Shown here piece after piece: positions 44,428 to 52,712 of a DNA stretch of 64,000 bases. The notes beneath the pieces were generated by a model that saw only the letters and a program-made list of their open reading frames with translations, was not told the DNA's origin and did no database searches. Source of the stretch: Loktanella sp. PT4BL (lineage in GTDB: Bacteria; Pseudomonadota; Alphaproteobacteria; Rhodobacterales; Rhodobacteraceae); contig NZ_QJJL01000002.1 in the NCBI RefSeq assembly GCF_003201935.1, positions 310,001-374,000 on the forward strand, in the 5' to 3' direction. Made by a program: the position numbers and the translations under genes. Each line of letters starts with the position of its first letter. Position 1 is the first letter of the stretch.

Positions 44428-44913
44428 TCACCCCAGAATGGTGAATGGTGTGTCGAACCAATGCTCTTGCAGGTTCGGACCCTCCCCGATCCGATCCACA
44501 ACAGCGAAAAGCCCGGGCACATGGATCGGCGTCAAAACCCCATGCCATGTCCCGCGTGCGAAATTGATGCCCTGCCCGGCGCTTGTCAGAAACGCGCGCG
44601 GCTGGCCTGGTCTGCCGCCCGCATCGGGCGCGACGACAACAACGAAAGGATCAAAACTCATCGGCAGAAAGGCCTGGCTGCCCTGCGGGTGACGTTCCAT
44701 CATATCGAGCGTGATCGGAAACTGCCGCGCCTCAGCCTTGAAAAGGCTGATCCCTGCGCGCCCGTCGACCATGTCGATATTTGCGCGGTCGTGATAGCGC
44801 CCGCAAAGCCCCTGATTGATGATCTTGTCCGGATCACCCGCCACATCCAGCACATCACCGAACGGTGCGAACGCCTCTTTCGTCAACGGTTCAAGATGCA
44901 ATTCCGTGCTCAT
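44428..44913 (-). CDS. allA: Ureidoglycolate lyase
   Basis: A 161-residue cupin-like enzyme that splits ureidoglycolate into glyoxylate and urea. Motifs: LTKEAFAPFGDVLDV at the start, MMERHPQGSQAFLPMSFDPF, and GQGINFARGTWHGVLTPI, characteristic of AllA. The start overlaps the puuE-uraD stop by ATGA, so it is coupled. Together with the aminohydrolase at 39272 it closes the ureide path in the cytoplasm. Confidence 0.93.
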   Translation of the reverse strand: MSTELHLEPLTKEAFAPFGDVLDVAGDPDKIINQGLCGRYHDRANIDMVDGRAGISLFKAEARQFPITLDMMERHPQGSQAFLPMSFDPFVVVVAPDAGGRPGQPRAFLTSAGQGINFARGTWHGVLTPIHVPGLFAVVDRIGEGPNLQEHWFDTPFTILG

Positions 44914-46322
44914 GCGCCCAGCTTTTCGATCAGGCGCAACTGCGCAATGCGTTCGACCTGACGGCAGGCCTCGGCGAATTCCGTGTCGCGATCGTTTTCG
45001 ATCCGGCGGTGAAATGCGGCAAGGATCGAGGCCTTGTCGTGATCCTTCACCGCGATGATGAAAGGGAAACCATGCCGCGCGACGTATTGCGCGTTGAGCG
45101 ACTGGAACGCCGCGCGTTCGTCGTCGGTCAGCAGGTCAAGCCCCGCCCCTGCCTGCTCGGCCGTGCTTTCCGCCGTCAGCTTGCCCGCCGCCGCCAGTTT
45201 ACCCGCCAGATCAGGGTGCGCTTTCAGCACATTCAGGCGCTGTTCTTCGGACGCAGAGCGGAACACCCGCGCCAGCGCGCTATGCACGCCAATGGCGGTG
45301 TCATGGGTTGGCCCCAATTCAAGCGCATGGGCGCCTTCGGCAATCCACGGGCTATGCTCGAAGATACCGCCAAAAGCCGCAACGAAAGTGTCGCGGTCCA
45401 TTTCAGAAGGGCGCACAGCGTTTGGCGCAGGATGCTGCGCCGCCCAATGATCCGCAATCTGTTCGCGGGTGGCGAACCAGACGTCATCGTGAGATTTGAA
45501 GTAGTCAATCACCCGCGCCAGTGCCGCCGCGCGGCCTGGACGCCCCATCAGACGGCAATGCAGACCAATGGATAGCATTTTGGGCGCACCTGCGGCACCT
45601 TCAGCGTAGAGCATATCGAAACTGTCGCGCAGATATCTTTCAAACTGGTCGCCATTCGTGAACCCCGCCTGAATACCAAAGCGCATATCGTTGCAGTCCA
45701 TTGTATAGGGGACGATCAACTGGTCAGTGCGGCCAAAGCGTGACCAATAGGGTAAATCATCGGCATAGCTATCGGCCACATAGGCGAACTGGCCAGTTTC
45801 AGCGACCAAACGCACCGTGTTGTTGGAACAGCGGCCCGTGTACCAGCCACGCGGCGCCGCACCTGTGACTTCGGTGTGCAGGCGGATCGCTTCGGCGATC
45901 TGCGCTCGCTCGACATCTTCGGGCATGTCCTTGTGTTCAACCCATTTCAAGCCGTGGCTGGCAATTTCCCAGCTTGCGGCCTGCATCGCGGCCACCTGTT
46001 CCGGCGCACGGGCCAAGGCGGTGGCAACGCCATAAATGGTAATCGGCAGATCGCACAGCAAACGGTGCAGACGCCAGAAACCGGCGCGTGACCCGTATTC
46101 ATAGATTGATTCCATGTTCCAGTGCCGCTGGCCGGGCCAAGGTGATGCACCGGTTATCTCGGACAGGAATGCCTCGGATGCAGCATCGCCGTGCAAGATA
46201 TTGTTTTCGCCGCCTTCTTCGTAATTCAGCACGATCTGCACAGCGATTTTTGCCCCGTTCGGCCAGTTGGCAGCGGGCGGGTTCGGTCCATATCCGGTCA
46301 TGTCGCGGGGGTAGCGGGTCAA
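44910..46322 (-). CDS. puuE-uraD: Bifunctional allantoinase (PuuE) - OHCU decarboxylase (UraD)
   Basis: A 470-residue fusion. Residues 1 to about 300 are the PuuE polysaccharide-deacetylase-like allantoinase (AVQIVLNYEEGGENNILHGD, WEIASHGLKWVEHKDM, LSIGLHCRLMGRPGRAAALA), which makes allantoate. Residues about 310-470 are OHCU decarboxylase (FVAAFGGIFEHSPWIAEGAH, LKAHPDLAGKL with the catalytic His, and RHGFPFIIAVKDHDK). It thus performs two steps from OHCU through (S)-allantoin to allantoate in one chain. The fusion is known in alphaproteobacteria. First gene of a leftward operon with allA and the permease; divergent from uraH. Confidence 0.95.
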   Translation of the reverse strand: MTRYPRDMTGYGPNPPAANWPNGAKIAVQIVLNYEEGGENNILHGDAASEAFLSEITGASPWPGQRHWNMESIYEYGSRAGFWRLHRLLCDLPITIYGVATALARAPEQVAAMQAASWEIASHGLKWVEHKDMPEDVERAQIAEAIRLHTEVTGAAPRGWYTGRCSNNTVRLVAETGQFAYVADSYADDLPYWSRFGRTDQLIVPYTMDCNDMRFGIQAGFTNGDQFERYLRDSFDMLYAEGAAGAPKMLSIGLHCRLMGRPGRAAALARVIDYFKSHDDVWFATREQIADHWAAQHPAPNAVRPSEMDRDTFVAAFGGIFEHSPWIAEGAHALELGPTHDTAIGVHSALARVFRSASEEQRLNVLKAHPDLAGKLAAAGKLTAESTAEQAGAGLDLLTDDERAAFQSLNAQYVARHGFPFIIAVKDHDKASILAAFHRRIENDRDTEFAEACRQVERIAQLRLIEKLGA

Positions 46323-46471
46323 GCCATGTTCCTCTTCAAAGTTAATTTCCTATAAAGCAAAGCAATGATTTTCTTTTTCAAAAAAAATGCGAAAGAGCCT
46401 CTTGTTTGCGTCGCTTTGCGCTTCATCTGCCTTTCTGGCACTAAGTGGAACAGCATCAAAGGAGCAGCGCA

Positions 46472-46825
46472 ATGAGCGGTTATCTGACAACACATGTTCT
46501 GGACACGGCGCGCGGTTGTCCGGCGCAAGGCCTCAAAATTGAGCTTTTTGCGATTGCGGGCGAGACGCGCAGCCTGCTCAAGACCTTGGTCACGAATGAT
46601 GACGGGCGCACGGATGAACAAATCCTGCCTGCGGATCAATTCGTAACCGGTACATATGAGTTGGTATTCCACGCAGGGGCCTATCTTGATGCTATCGGCA
46701 CCCCGCCCGAAGACCCGCGTTTTCTGGACATCATTCCGATCCGCTTTGGCATGTCGGAAGCATCGCATTATCATGTACCGCTGCTGCTGTCGCCCTTCGG
46801 CTATAGCACTTATCGCGGGTCCTGA
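46472..46825 (+). CDS. uraH: 5-hydroxyisourate hydrolase (transthyretin-like)
   Basis: A 117-residue protein starting [20 protein letters not shown], with the conserved N-terminal His, and ending with the family tetrapeptide motif YRGS ([14 protein letters not shown]). It hydrolyses 5-hydroxyisourate to OHCU, between PuuD and UraD. ATG 46472 has AAAGGAGC upstream. Divergent from puuE-uraD (149 bp apart), so a shared regulatory region is likely. Its end overlaps the convergent LysR gene by 16 nt. Confidence 0.95.
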   Translation: MSGYLTTHVLDTARGCPAQGLKIELFAIAGETRSLLKTLVTNDDGRTDEQILPADQFVTGTYELVFHAGAYLDAIGTPPEDPRFLDIIPIRFGMSEASHYHVPLLLSPFGYSTYRGS

Positions 46826-47730
46826 TTACCGCGCACGACGGCGCTGATCCGGTCGATCACGAAATCCATAAACAGGCGCGTTTTGGGGTCTTGCCGCCGC
46901 CTATGCGTGAACAGACACGCCATCTGGATCGGCACGGGCGGCGTCTTGGTCGCAACAGGCACCAAACGGCCCGCTTTGATATGCTCGGCCACTTCGAAGA
47001 CAGGTTTCATCGCGATCCCGTTGCCCGATAGCGCCCAATCGGTCAGCACATCGCCATCATCGGATTCGTAGCGGCCCTGGACCCGAAACTTCTTTGGTCC
47101 CTCTTGCGTCATCAGACGCCATTGAAATTCCGACGCACCGGGAAAGCGCAGGTTCAGGCATTCATGGCGGTCCGCGATCAGATCGTCGCCCGAGGCAGGG
47201 GTTCCGCGCCTGGCAATATAGGCCGGTGCGGCGCACAATATCCGCTGCACATCAGCGATCTTGCGGATGCGCAGGTTGCTATCTTCCGGCTCACCCAGAA
47301 AGAACGCGAGGTCCAGACCTTCGGTCGTCAGGTCCACTTTGCGATCCGTCAGACGCAGGCGCAGGGTGATTTCGGGATAAAGTGCCAGAAAATCCGGCAC
47401 ATGTGGCGCAATCAAACGCCTGCCAACCCCTAACGGGGCCGCAACATAGAGTGCGCCCTTGGGGTTTTCGGTGATATTGACCACTTGGGTTTCGGCATTC
47501 GCCACGCTTTCCAGAATCTCGCAAGCGCCGCCATAAAACGCCCTGCCCTGTTCGGTCGGCGTCAGGCTCCGCGTGGTGCGCTGGAACAGACGCACGCTCA
47601 GATGCCCCTCAAGCTGGGAAATGCGCGCGGACGTGACCGCAGGCGAAATCCGCAGATCGCGCGCGGCGGCGGACATGCTGCCAAGCTCATAGACACGGAC
47701 GAATGTGCGGATATTGTCGAGATAAGACAT
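46810..47730 (-). CDS. LysR-family transcriptional regulator of the urate locus
   Basis: A 306-residue LTTR. The N-terminal HTH is [40 protein letters not shown]; the C-terminal effector domain follows ([20 protein letters not shown]). The [12 protein letters not shown] type belongs to the CrgA/AaeR-like group. Placed between uraH and puuD and divergent from puuD (101 bp between starts), it likely responds to urate or a breakdown product (inference). ATG 47730 is the family start; the frame opens 29 codons upstream. Confidence 0.9.
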   Translation of the reverse strand: MSYLDNIRTFVRVYELGSMSAAARDLRISPAVTSARISQLEGHLSVRLFQRTTRSLTPTEQGRAFYGGACEILESVANAETQVVNITENPKGALYVAAPLGVGRRLIAPHVPDFLALYPEITLRLRLTDRKVDLTTEGLDLAFFLGEPEDSNLRIRKIADVQRILCAAPAYIARRGTPASGDDLIADRHECLNLRFPGASEFQWRLMTQEGPKKFRVQGRYESDDGDVLTDWALSGNGIAMKPVFEVAEHIKAGRLVPVATKTPPVPIQMACLFTHRRRQDPKTRLFMDFVIDRISAVVRGNQDPR

Positions 47731-47831
47731 TTGATTGTTTTTTTTGATGCTGTTTGGCCTCTGCAAGGAATAGCAGAACAATCCGCGCTCGCATAGGATG
47801 GGCTGAAGCCAACGCAAAACGGGGACACGCC

Positions 47832-49067
47832 ATGTATGATCTTGCTATTTTCTGGGACTGGATCGCTTTTTCGGTCCGCTGGCTGCATGTCATTACCGCC
47901 ATGGCGTGGATCGGCGCGTCGTTCTATTTCATCGCGCTTGATCTGATGCTGAAGCCCGCGCCAAACATGCCCGAGGGTGTGTCCGGCGAGGAATGGGAAG
48001 TCCACGGCGGCGGGTTTTATCATACCCAGAAATACATGGTCGCACCGCCACAGATGCCCGAGCATCTGACATGGCATAAATGGCAAAGCTATTCCACGTG
48101 GCTCTCGGGTGCTGCGCTTTTGATGATCGTCTACTGGGTCGGGGGTGAGCTTTACCTGCTGGATCCCACCAAGGCCGACCTGGCGCTCTGGCAAGGTATC
48201 CTGATCTCGGGTGGATCGCTGACAATCGGCTGGCTGGCCTATGACGCGATGTGCAAATCGAAACTGAGCGAACAGCCGACCCTGCTGATGTTGCTGCTGT
48301 TCGTCATCCTTGTGGCCATGTCATGGGGTTACAACCAGGTCTTCACGGGCCGCGCAGCGCTGCTGCATCTGGGCGCTTTCACCGCCACCATCATGACCGC
48401 AAATGTGTTTTTCCAGATCATGCCGAACCAGCGCATCGTGGTGGCTGACCTCAAGGCGGGCCGCACGCCCGATGCCAAATACGGCAAGATCGCCAAGGTG
48501 CGGTCTACCCACAACAACTATCTGACCTTGCCCGTCGTGTTCCTGATGCTGTCGAACCACTATCCGCTGGCCTTTGGCACAGAGTATTCCTGGATCATCG
48601 CAAGCCTGATCTTTCTGACTGGTGTCACGATCCGGCATTACTTCAACACGATGCACAAGACCGGCAAAGGGCCACATTGGACATGGGCGGTGACCGTGTT
48701 GCTGATGATCATCATCGCATGGCTGTCTACAGTGCGCACGGGCGACACATGGCAAGAGGCCGAAGCCCGCCCGCTGACCGCTTATGAGGAACGGTTCGCG
48801 TCGGCCGAAGGATTTGATGCGGCCTACAACACGGTCATCGGCAATTGTTCGATGTGCCACGCACGCGAACCCGTCTGGGGCAATATGCAATGGGCGCCCA
48901 AAGGTGTGTATCTGGAAACCCCCAGCGATGTGGCGCGCCATGCCAGCCAGATTTACCTGCAAGCAGGTGTCAGCCACGCCATGCCCCCGCCCAACGCCGT
49001 CCAGATGGACCCCGAGGCGCGCGCAACACTTGTTGCCTGGGTGCGTGAGGTACGCAACGGCAGCTAG
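47832..49067 (+). CDS. puuD: Membrane urate oxidase PuuD with C-terminal cytochrome c domain
   Basis: A 411-residue inner-membrane urate hydroxylase. The N-terminal 300 residues contain about eight membrane helices (WDWIAFSVRWLHVITAMAWI, MVAPPQMPEHLTWHKWQSYS, THNNYLTLPVVFLMLSNHYP) typical of PuuD. The C-terminal domain has the haem c motif CSMCH in NTVIGNCSMCHAREPVWG and a candidate Met ligand in SHAMPPPNAVQM. It oxidises urate to 5-hydroxyisourate and passes electrons to the respiratory chain instead of making peroxide. ATG 47832 follows GGGGACACGCC. Divergent from the LysR gene. Confidence 0.95.
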   Translation: MYDLAIFWDWIAFSVRWLHVITAMAWIGASFYFIALDLMLKPAPNMPEGVSGEEWEVHGGGFYHTQKYMVAPPQMPEHLTWHKWQSYSTWLSGAALLMIVYWVGGELYLLDPTKADLALWQGILISGGSLTIGWLAYDAMCKSKLSEQPTLLMLLLFVILVAMSWGYNQVFTGRAALLHLGAFTATIMTANVFFQIMPNQRIVVADLKAGRTPDAKYGKIAKVRSTHNNYLTLPVVFLMLSNHYPLAFGTEYSWIIASLIFLTGVTIRHYFNTMHKTGKGPHWTWAVTVLLMIIIAWLSTVRTGDTWQEAEARPLTAYEERFASAEGFDAAYNTVIGNCSMCHAREPVWGNMQWAPKGVYLETPSDVARHASQIYLQAGVSHAMPPPNAVQMDPEARATLVAWVREVRNGS

Positions 49068-49152
49068 GTTCATGCAGCAACGCAAAAGTATATGAAAATC
49101 AATGTCCTTGTCGTATGGTCCGGAGCAGACAGTGCCGGACGAAAGGGCAGAC

Positions 49153-49806
49153 ATGCGAAGGACAGTCTTTTGTCTCTCCCCAAGATTGTTTTGGGCCTGC
49201 GTGCTGGTGCCATTCCTCTGGTTCACGGCCGCATTCGCCCAAGCACCTGACAACGCCCCCGAAGATCAGTTCTGGGTGACGGATCAGGCCGGCATTTTGA
49301 GCATCTCGGCCATCAAGAGCCTGACCGACACGGCCAAAGCCTTCGAGGCGCAAACAACCGATCAGGTCGTGGTGGTGACCGTCAACACGCTTGCGGGCTG
49401 GACGGTCGAACGCTACGGGCGCTGGCTCGGGAATACATGGGGCATCGGGCAGGCAAATGCGGACAATGGTGTGTTGCTCCTGGTAGCCCCCAATGATCGC
49501 AGGGTGCGGATCGAGGTCGGGCGCGGGCTGGAAGACAGGTTGCCGGACCGGATTGCCCAAAGCATCATCGACAACGAAATCCTGCCGCGCTTCCGTGATG
49601 ACGACCTAGAAGGCGGCATCGTCGCGGGACATCAGGCAATTATTGCGGCGTTGGGTGGAGAATACCGCGAACCGACAAACTGGGAATCGTTTCTCTTCCT
49701 GTTGTTTCTGCCCTTCTTTGCCATCGGCCGTTTCTTCGGATTTGGCGGCGGTTTTTTGGGTGGTGGCGGCCTCTTTGGCGGCGGCGGCGCCTCGGGCAGT
49801 TGGTGA
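49153..49806 (+). CDS. TPM-domain protein, YgcG-like, membrane-anchored
   Basis: A 217-residue exported protein. A signal peptide is followed by a TPM domain (FWVTDQAGILSISAIKSLTD, TTDQVVVVTVNTLAGWTVER, NDRRVRIEVGRGLEDRLPDR). It then has a hydrophobic helix near 185-200 (FLFLLFLPFFAIGRFFGFGG) and a Gly-rich tail ending GGGGASGSW, the YgcG architecture. The domain binds metal and has been linked to phosphatase activity and photosystem repair elsewhere; the bacterial role is unclear. ATG 49153 starts the signal peptide. 9 nt separate it from a second TPM-like gene. Confidence 0.85.
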   Translation: MRRTVFCLSPRLFWACVLVPFLWFTAAFAQAPDNAPEDQFWVTDQAGILSISAIKSLTDTAKAFEAQTTDQVVVVTVNTLAGWTVERYGRWLGNTWGIGQANADNGVLLLVAPNDRRVRIEVGRGLEDRLPDRIAQSIIDNEILPRFRDDDLEGGIVAGHQAIIAALGGEYREPTNWESFLFLLFLPFFAIGRFFGFGGGFLGGGGLFGGGGASGSW

Positions 49807-49815
49807 GGACAAGAT

Positions 49816-50460
49816 ATGCGCAAGATTGATGCTGCCACCAAAACCCTGATCCAGAACCGGATCGCCGAGGTCGAAAAGATCTGTGACAGCGAACTGGTCT
49901 GCGTCGTGACCAAGCGGTCTGCGCGCTATGTGCTCTATCCCCTTTTGACAGCAGCAATTCTTGCGTTGATGCTGCCACTGGCGCAAGGGGTTGCGCAGCT
50001 CCTTGGGTTCTACGGATTTACTCTACAGTTTCAGCATCAGGCGGTCGTCTTTGCGATCCTCGCCGTCGCGTTTGCAGCGACGCCGCTCCGGCATCGGGTG
50101 ACACCTAAATGGCTCCAACAGCAAAACTGCGCGCGTTACAGCACGGAACAATTCTTCCGCCAGAACCTGCATGAAACCCCTGCCCGCAACGCAATCATGA
50201 TCTTTGTCTCGTGGGAGGAGCACTATGTCACGATCATTGCCGACAGGGGTATCAATGAACGGGTCCAGCAATCGGATTGGGACGATCTGATCGCAGGTTT
50301 TGTAACGGCAATCAAAGCCGACGACATGGAAAACGGGTTCTTGTCCATTATCGGCGGTGCGGGCGATTTGCTGATCAAACACTTTCCGCTCGATCGCCCG
50401 AAAACCAACGATTTACCCAATCACCTGATTGAACTGGACGACGCGCCATACGTCAGCTGA
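49816..50460 (+). CDS. TPM-domain protein, two-helix membrane form
   Basis: A 214-residue protein. It starts MRKIDAATKTLIQNRIAEVE-KICDSELVCVV, has two membrane helices (about 38-58 and 72-92), then a TPM-like second half (NAIMIFVSWEEHYVTIIADR, WDDLIAGFVTAIKADDMENG). The pair of a YgcG-type protein and a YgcG/YgcB-type two-helix protein is common in proteobacteria and is often found with LemA, which is absent here. Ends 40 bp before the attL of island 2, so it lies just outside the element. Confidence 0.78.
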   Translation: MRKIDAATKTLIQNRIAEVEKICDSELVCVVTKRSARYVLYPLLTAAILALMLPLAQGVAQLLGFYGFTLQFQHQAVVFAILAVAFAATPLRHRVTPKWLQQQNCARYSTEQFFRQNLHETPARNAIMIFVSWEEHYVTIIADRGINERVQQSDWDDLIAGFVTAIKADDMENGFLSIIGGAGDLLIKHFPLDRPKTNDLPNHLIELDDAPYVS

Positions 50461-50499
50461 ACAGCGGCGAACAAAGTAATCACGCAAACGGTGGGGGGA

Positions 50500-50518
50500 A
50501 GTGGCGGACAGACAGGGA
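50500..50518 (+). repeat. Left att core of island 2
   Basis: A 19-bp copy of the tRNA-Ser(GGA) 3' end plus one flanking base. No tRNA body is attached on this side, so this is the far junction relative to the tRNA gene. Confidence 0.92.
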
Positions 50519-50588
50519 GAGATACCCACCTTGTCAATATGAGATATATCCCCCCTACCCTACTGTAAAACAACAGTTATTGTATGTT

Positions 50589-50654
50589 TCTGTATCTGAG
50601 TGTTGCCTGCGGATTCTGTAAATGTCATACCCTTAGTGTATCCGTAGTGTATCC
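50589..50654 (+). promoter_or_regulatory. Candidate left arm-type sites of island 2
   Basis: TCTGTATCTG at 50589-50598 and AGTGTATCC at 50635 and 50646 (11 bp apart) lie between the att core and the integrase start. Both words recur at the right end (59564 and 59552). The shared words at both ends suggest integrase or AlpA-assisted binding sites. Confidence 0.5.
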
Positions 50655-50663
50655 ACAGAGGGC

Positions 50664-51926
50664 ATGATGACACTAGCAACAGATCTGGCAATTCGTAAGT
50701 GGAAGCCGACGAAGGATGGCGAGGCGATCGGCACGGGTGGCCGCACAGGCCTTTATGTTCGCGGCTGGAAAACTGGCACAAAGGCTTTTTACTTTCGGGC
50801 CAAGACTTGGATCAAGATGGGCGATTATCCTGACACATCACTTGCAATGGCACGTGAGTTGTCAACGGTTGCCAAGCGGCTGGCCCGCGAAGGCTTTGGC
50901 GTTGACGCACTGAGTCGTGGGTTTGCCAATGCGACCACAGCGACAGAGCTTGAAGCCGTTATCAGGGGCGAGGTGTTGGCCGGTTTTGCTGATGTGGGCG
51001 CGACCAACGCCCCGACCTACCATGACCTTTGGAGCGAGTGGTATGAAGGGCGCAAACACAAGCTGCAAGAAGGCCCAAGCCGCCGCCGCCCTGAGGCTAT
51101 CCACCTGCACCATATCAAGCCGGTTTTGGGCGATCGACCTATCACAGAAATCAGGCGGCGTGAAATTTTCAACCTGCTTGAACCTTTATTCCGCGAAAAG
51201 CCGGTCACCGCCGGCCATGCTTTGGGACACATCCAAGCGGTGTTTGATCGTGCTACGAATAAAGAGTTGATCGAGGCCGACCCAACGCCCCGCAAGTCGG
51301 CTTTCGCGGATGCCGTAGCGCGACGTGAGGTGAAGCACCACGGCACCTTGGCACCTGAGCGGATGCCAGAACTTTGGCATTGGCTGGGCACGACAGATGC
51401 AAGTGACACCGCCAAGCTGGCGATCCTGACGGCCATGACGACCGGCCACAGGATCGGTGTGATCGTTTACGCTGAATGGGCGCATATCGATGATGCAAGT
51501 GGTGTGTGGACCGTGCCAGCGCGCACAGACCGCACGACACAGGGGCGGATGAAGTCTGGCAGGGAATACGCCCTACGCCTACCTGAGTCGCTGCTAGAGC
51601 GTCTGAGAGTCCTTCGCAAAGATCCAGATCAGCAATATGTATTCGAAAGCCCGACAACGACAGGGCCAATATCGCCCAATGCTATCCGCAAAACGCTGAA
51701 ACGGTTTGACGCTGATCTAACGGCACACGGCTTTCGGAACGCGATCAAGGGATGGTGCAGGACCGCGAAGCCGCCTGTGCCGGATCACATCGCAGATGCG
51801 TTTTGTGACCATAGCTTGCGAGGGCTGGACGCAGCCTATCGTCGCGGTGACACTTCCACAGAACGCGCGGATCTTGCGGCGCGTTTGTGTGACTTTGTGA
51901 TGGGGGGTGATGATGAACAACGCTAA
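50664..51926 (+). CDS. Tyrosine recombinase (integrase) of island 2
   Basis: A 420-residue P4-type integrase. The N-terminal domain (RKWKPTKDGEAIGTGGRTGL, FYFRAKTWIKMGDYPDTSLA) is the DUF4102-like arm-binding region typical of P4/tRNA integrases. The catalytic domain has Arg in TTGHRIGVIVY, the His-x-x-Arg box AHGFRNAIKGW, then CDHSLRGLDAAYRRG with His and the nucleophilic Tyr. Two adjacent ATGs at 50664 and 50667 can start it; AGAGGG lies upstream. It sits next to the left att core and overlaps the following small ORF. Confidence 0.93.
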   Translation: MMTLATDLAIRKWKPTKDGEAIGTGGRTGLYVRGWKTGTKAFYFRAKTWIKMGDYPDTSLAMARELSTVAKRLAREGFGVDALSRGFANATTATELEAVIRGEVLAGFADVGATNAPTYHDLWSEWYEGRKHKLQEGPSRRRPEAIHLHHIKPVLGDRPITEIRRREIFNLLEPLFREKPVTAGHALGHIQAVFDRATNKELIEADPTPRKSAFADAVARREVKHHGTLAPERMPELWHWLGTTDASDTAKLAILTAMTTGHRIGVIVYAEWAHIDDASGVWTVPARTDRTTQGRMKSGREYALRLPESLLERLRVLRKDPDQQYVFESPTTTGPISPNAIRKTLKRFDADLTAHGFRNAIKGWCRTAKPPVPDHIADAFCDHSLRGLDAAYRRGDTSTERADLAARLCDFVMGGDDEQR

Positions 51927-52338
51927 TAAATCTGCCCGAGAAGAGTTTCTCGCCCTTTGGGAGCTTTACAAAATAAGTAAAAAGAACGGCAGAAAAAATG
52001 CCGCTATGCTTGCGGATATGATGGCGTCGAACGCTGAATTTTTTATGACCAAAGAAATTTGGCAGGAGCTGATCTCTATTTTGCGTGAGTTTGACAAGTT
52101 TCAGGACGGCGAAAACAAAACGACTACAAAGCGAAGAGAAGAAGGCTGGTTTTTTTGGCATCACTATAGAAATCTGCGGGATGGTTATGGCAAGACAGAG
52201 TCAAAGGAATTAATTGGTGCTCAATTTGGTGTATCGTTTGACCGTGTTCATAAGGTTATTGAAAGAAAATACGCCACAGTGTTGATAGACAGAGAAGCGG
52301 AATTCAATCAATTATACAATGAGTTGAATTCGAAATAG
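51910..52338 (+). CDS. Hypothetical protein, 142 aa, coupled to the integrase
   Basis: It overlaps the integrase end by 17 nt, with GGGGGGTG as ribosome site. Helical and charged throughout (NKSAREEFLALWELYKISKK), with a C-terminal helix-turn-helix-like segment (LIGAQFGVSFDRVHKVIERK) suggesting a DNA-binding factor. Composition is more AT-rich than its neighbours. No family recognised; a regulator or directionality factor is possible. Confidence 0.55.
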   Translation: MMNNANKSAREEFLALWELYKISKKNGRKNAAMLADMMASNAEFFMTKEIWQELISILREFDKFQDGENKTTTKRREEGWFFWHHYRNLRDGYGKTESKELIGAQFGVSFDRVHKVIERKYATVLIDREAEFNQLYNELNSK

Positions 52339-52416
52339 GACAAACCATAGTTTTGTCCTTTGAGCCGCTCGTACCCAAAAGCGTATCCAAGTGTCATAAG
52401 CAACCGGAGAGTTTCC

Positions 52417-52611
52417 ATGCCTGACACACAAACCACACAGCGTTGGCTAAATGCCGAGCAAGTCGCCGCACGTTATGGATGCGGTCGCGTCACAGTTTAC
52501 CGGATGGTCAAGCGCGGCCAGATACCGGCCCCTATCCAATTTTCTGGACGAATGAGCCGCTGGGACGTCAATGGGCTGAACGCAGCCGACGAAGCCCGCA
52601 CCGCACAGTAA
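52417..52611 (+). CDS. AlpA-family excisionase/regulator
   Basis: A 64-residue MerR-like HTH protein: RWLNAEQVAARYGCGRVTVY then RMVKRGQIPAPIQFSGRMSR-WDVNGLNA. These are the canonical AlpA blocks (Y-G-x-S/G-R-x-T-V/I-Y/W and W-x-x-x-x-V). AlpA proteins control integrase expression or act as excisionase in P4-like satellites. ATG 52417 has CCGGAGAG upstream. Located between the integrase and the primase, the standard satellite position. Confidence 0.85.
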   Translation: MPDTQTTQRWLNAEQVAARYGCGRVTVYRMVKRGQIPAPIQFSGRMSRWDVNGLNAADEARTAQ

Positions 52612-52712
52612 AAAACGCCACCGGTAGCAACGGCGGCGCTTTTAGGGATCTTTGAACTGTCCCAACCTTAGCACGCTTTGTGTACCGGTGCCAGTATGAA
52701 GGCATCGAGTTG

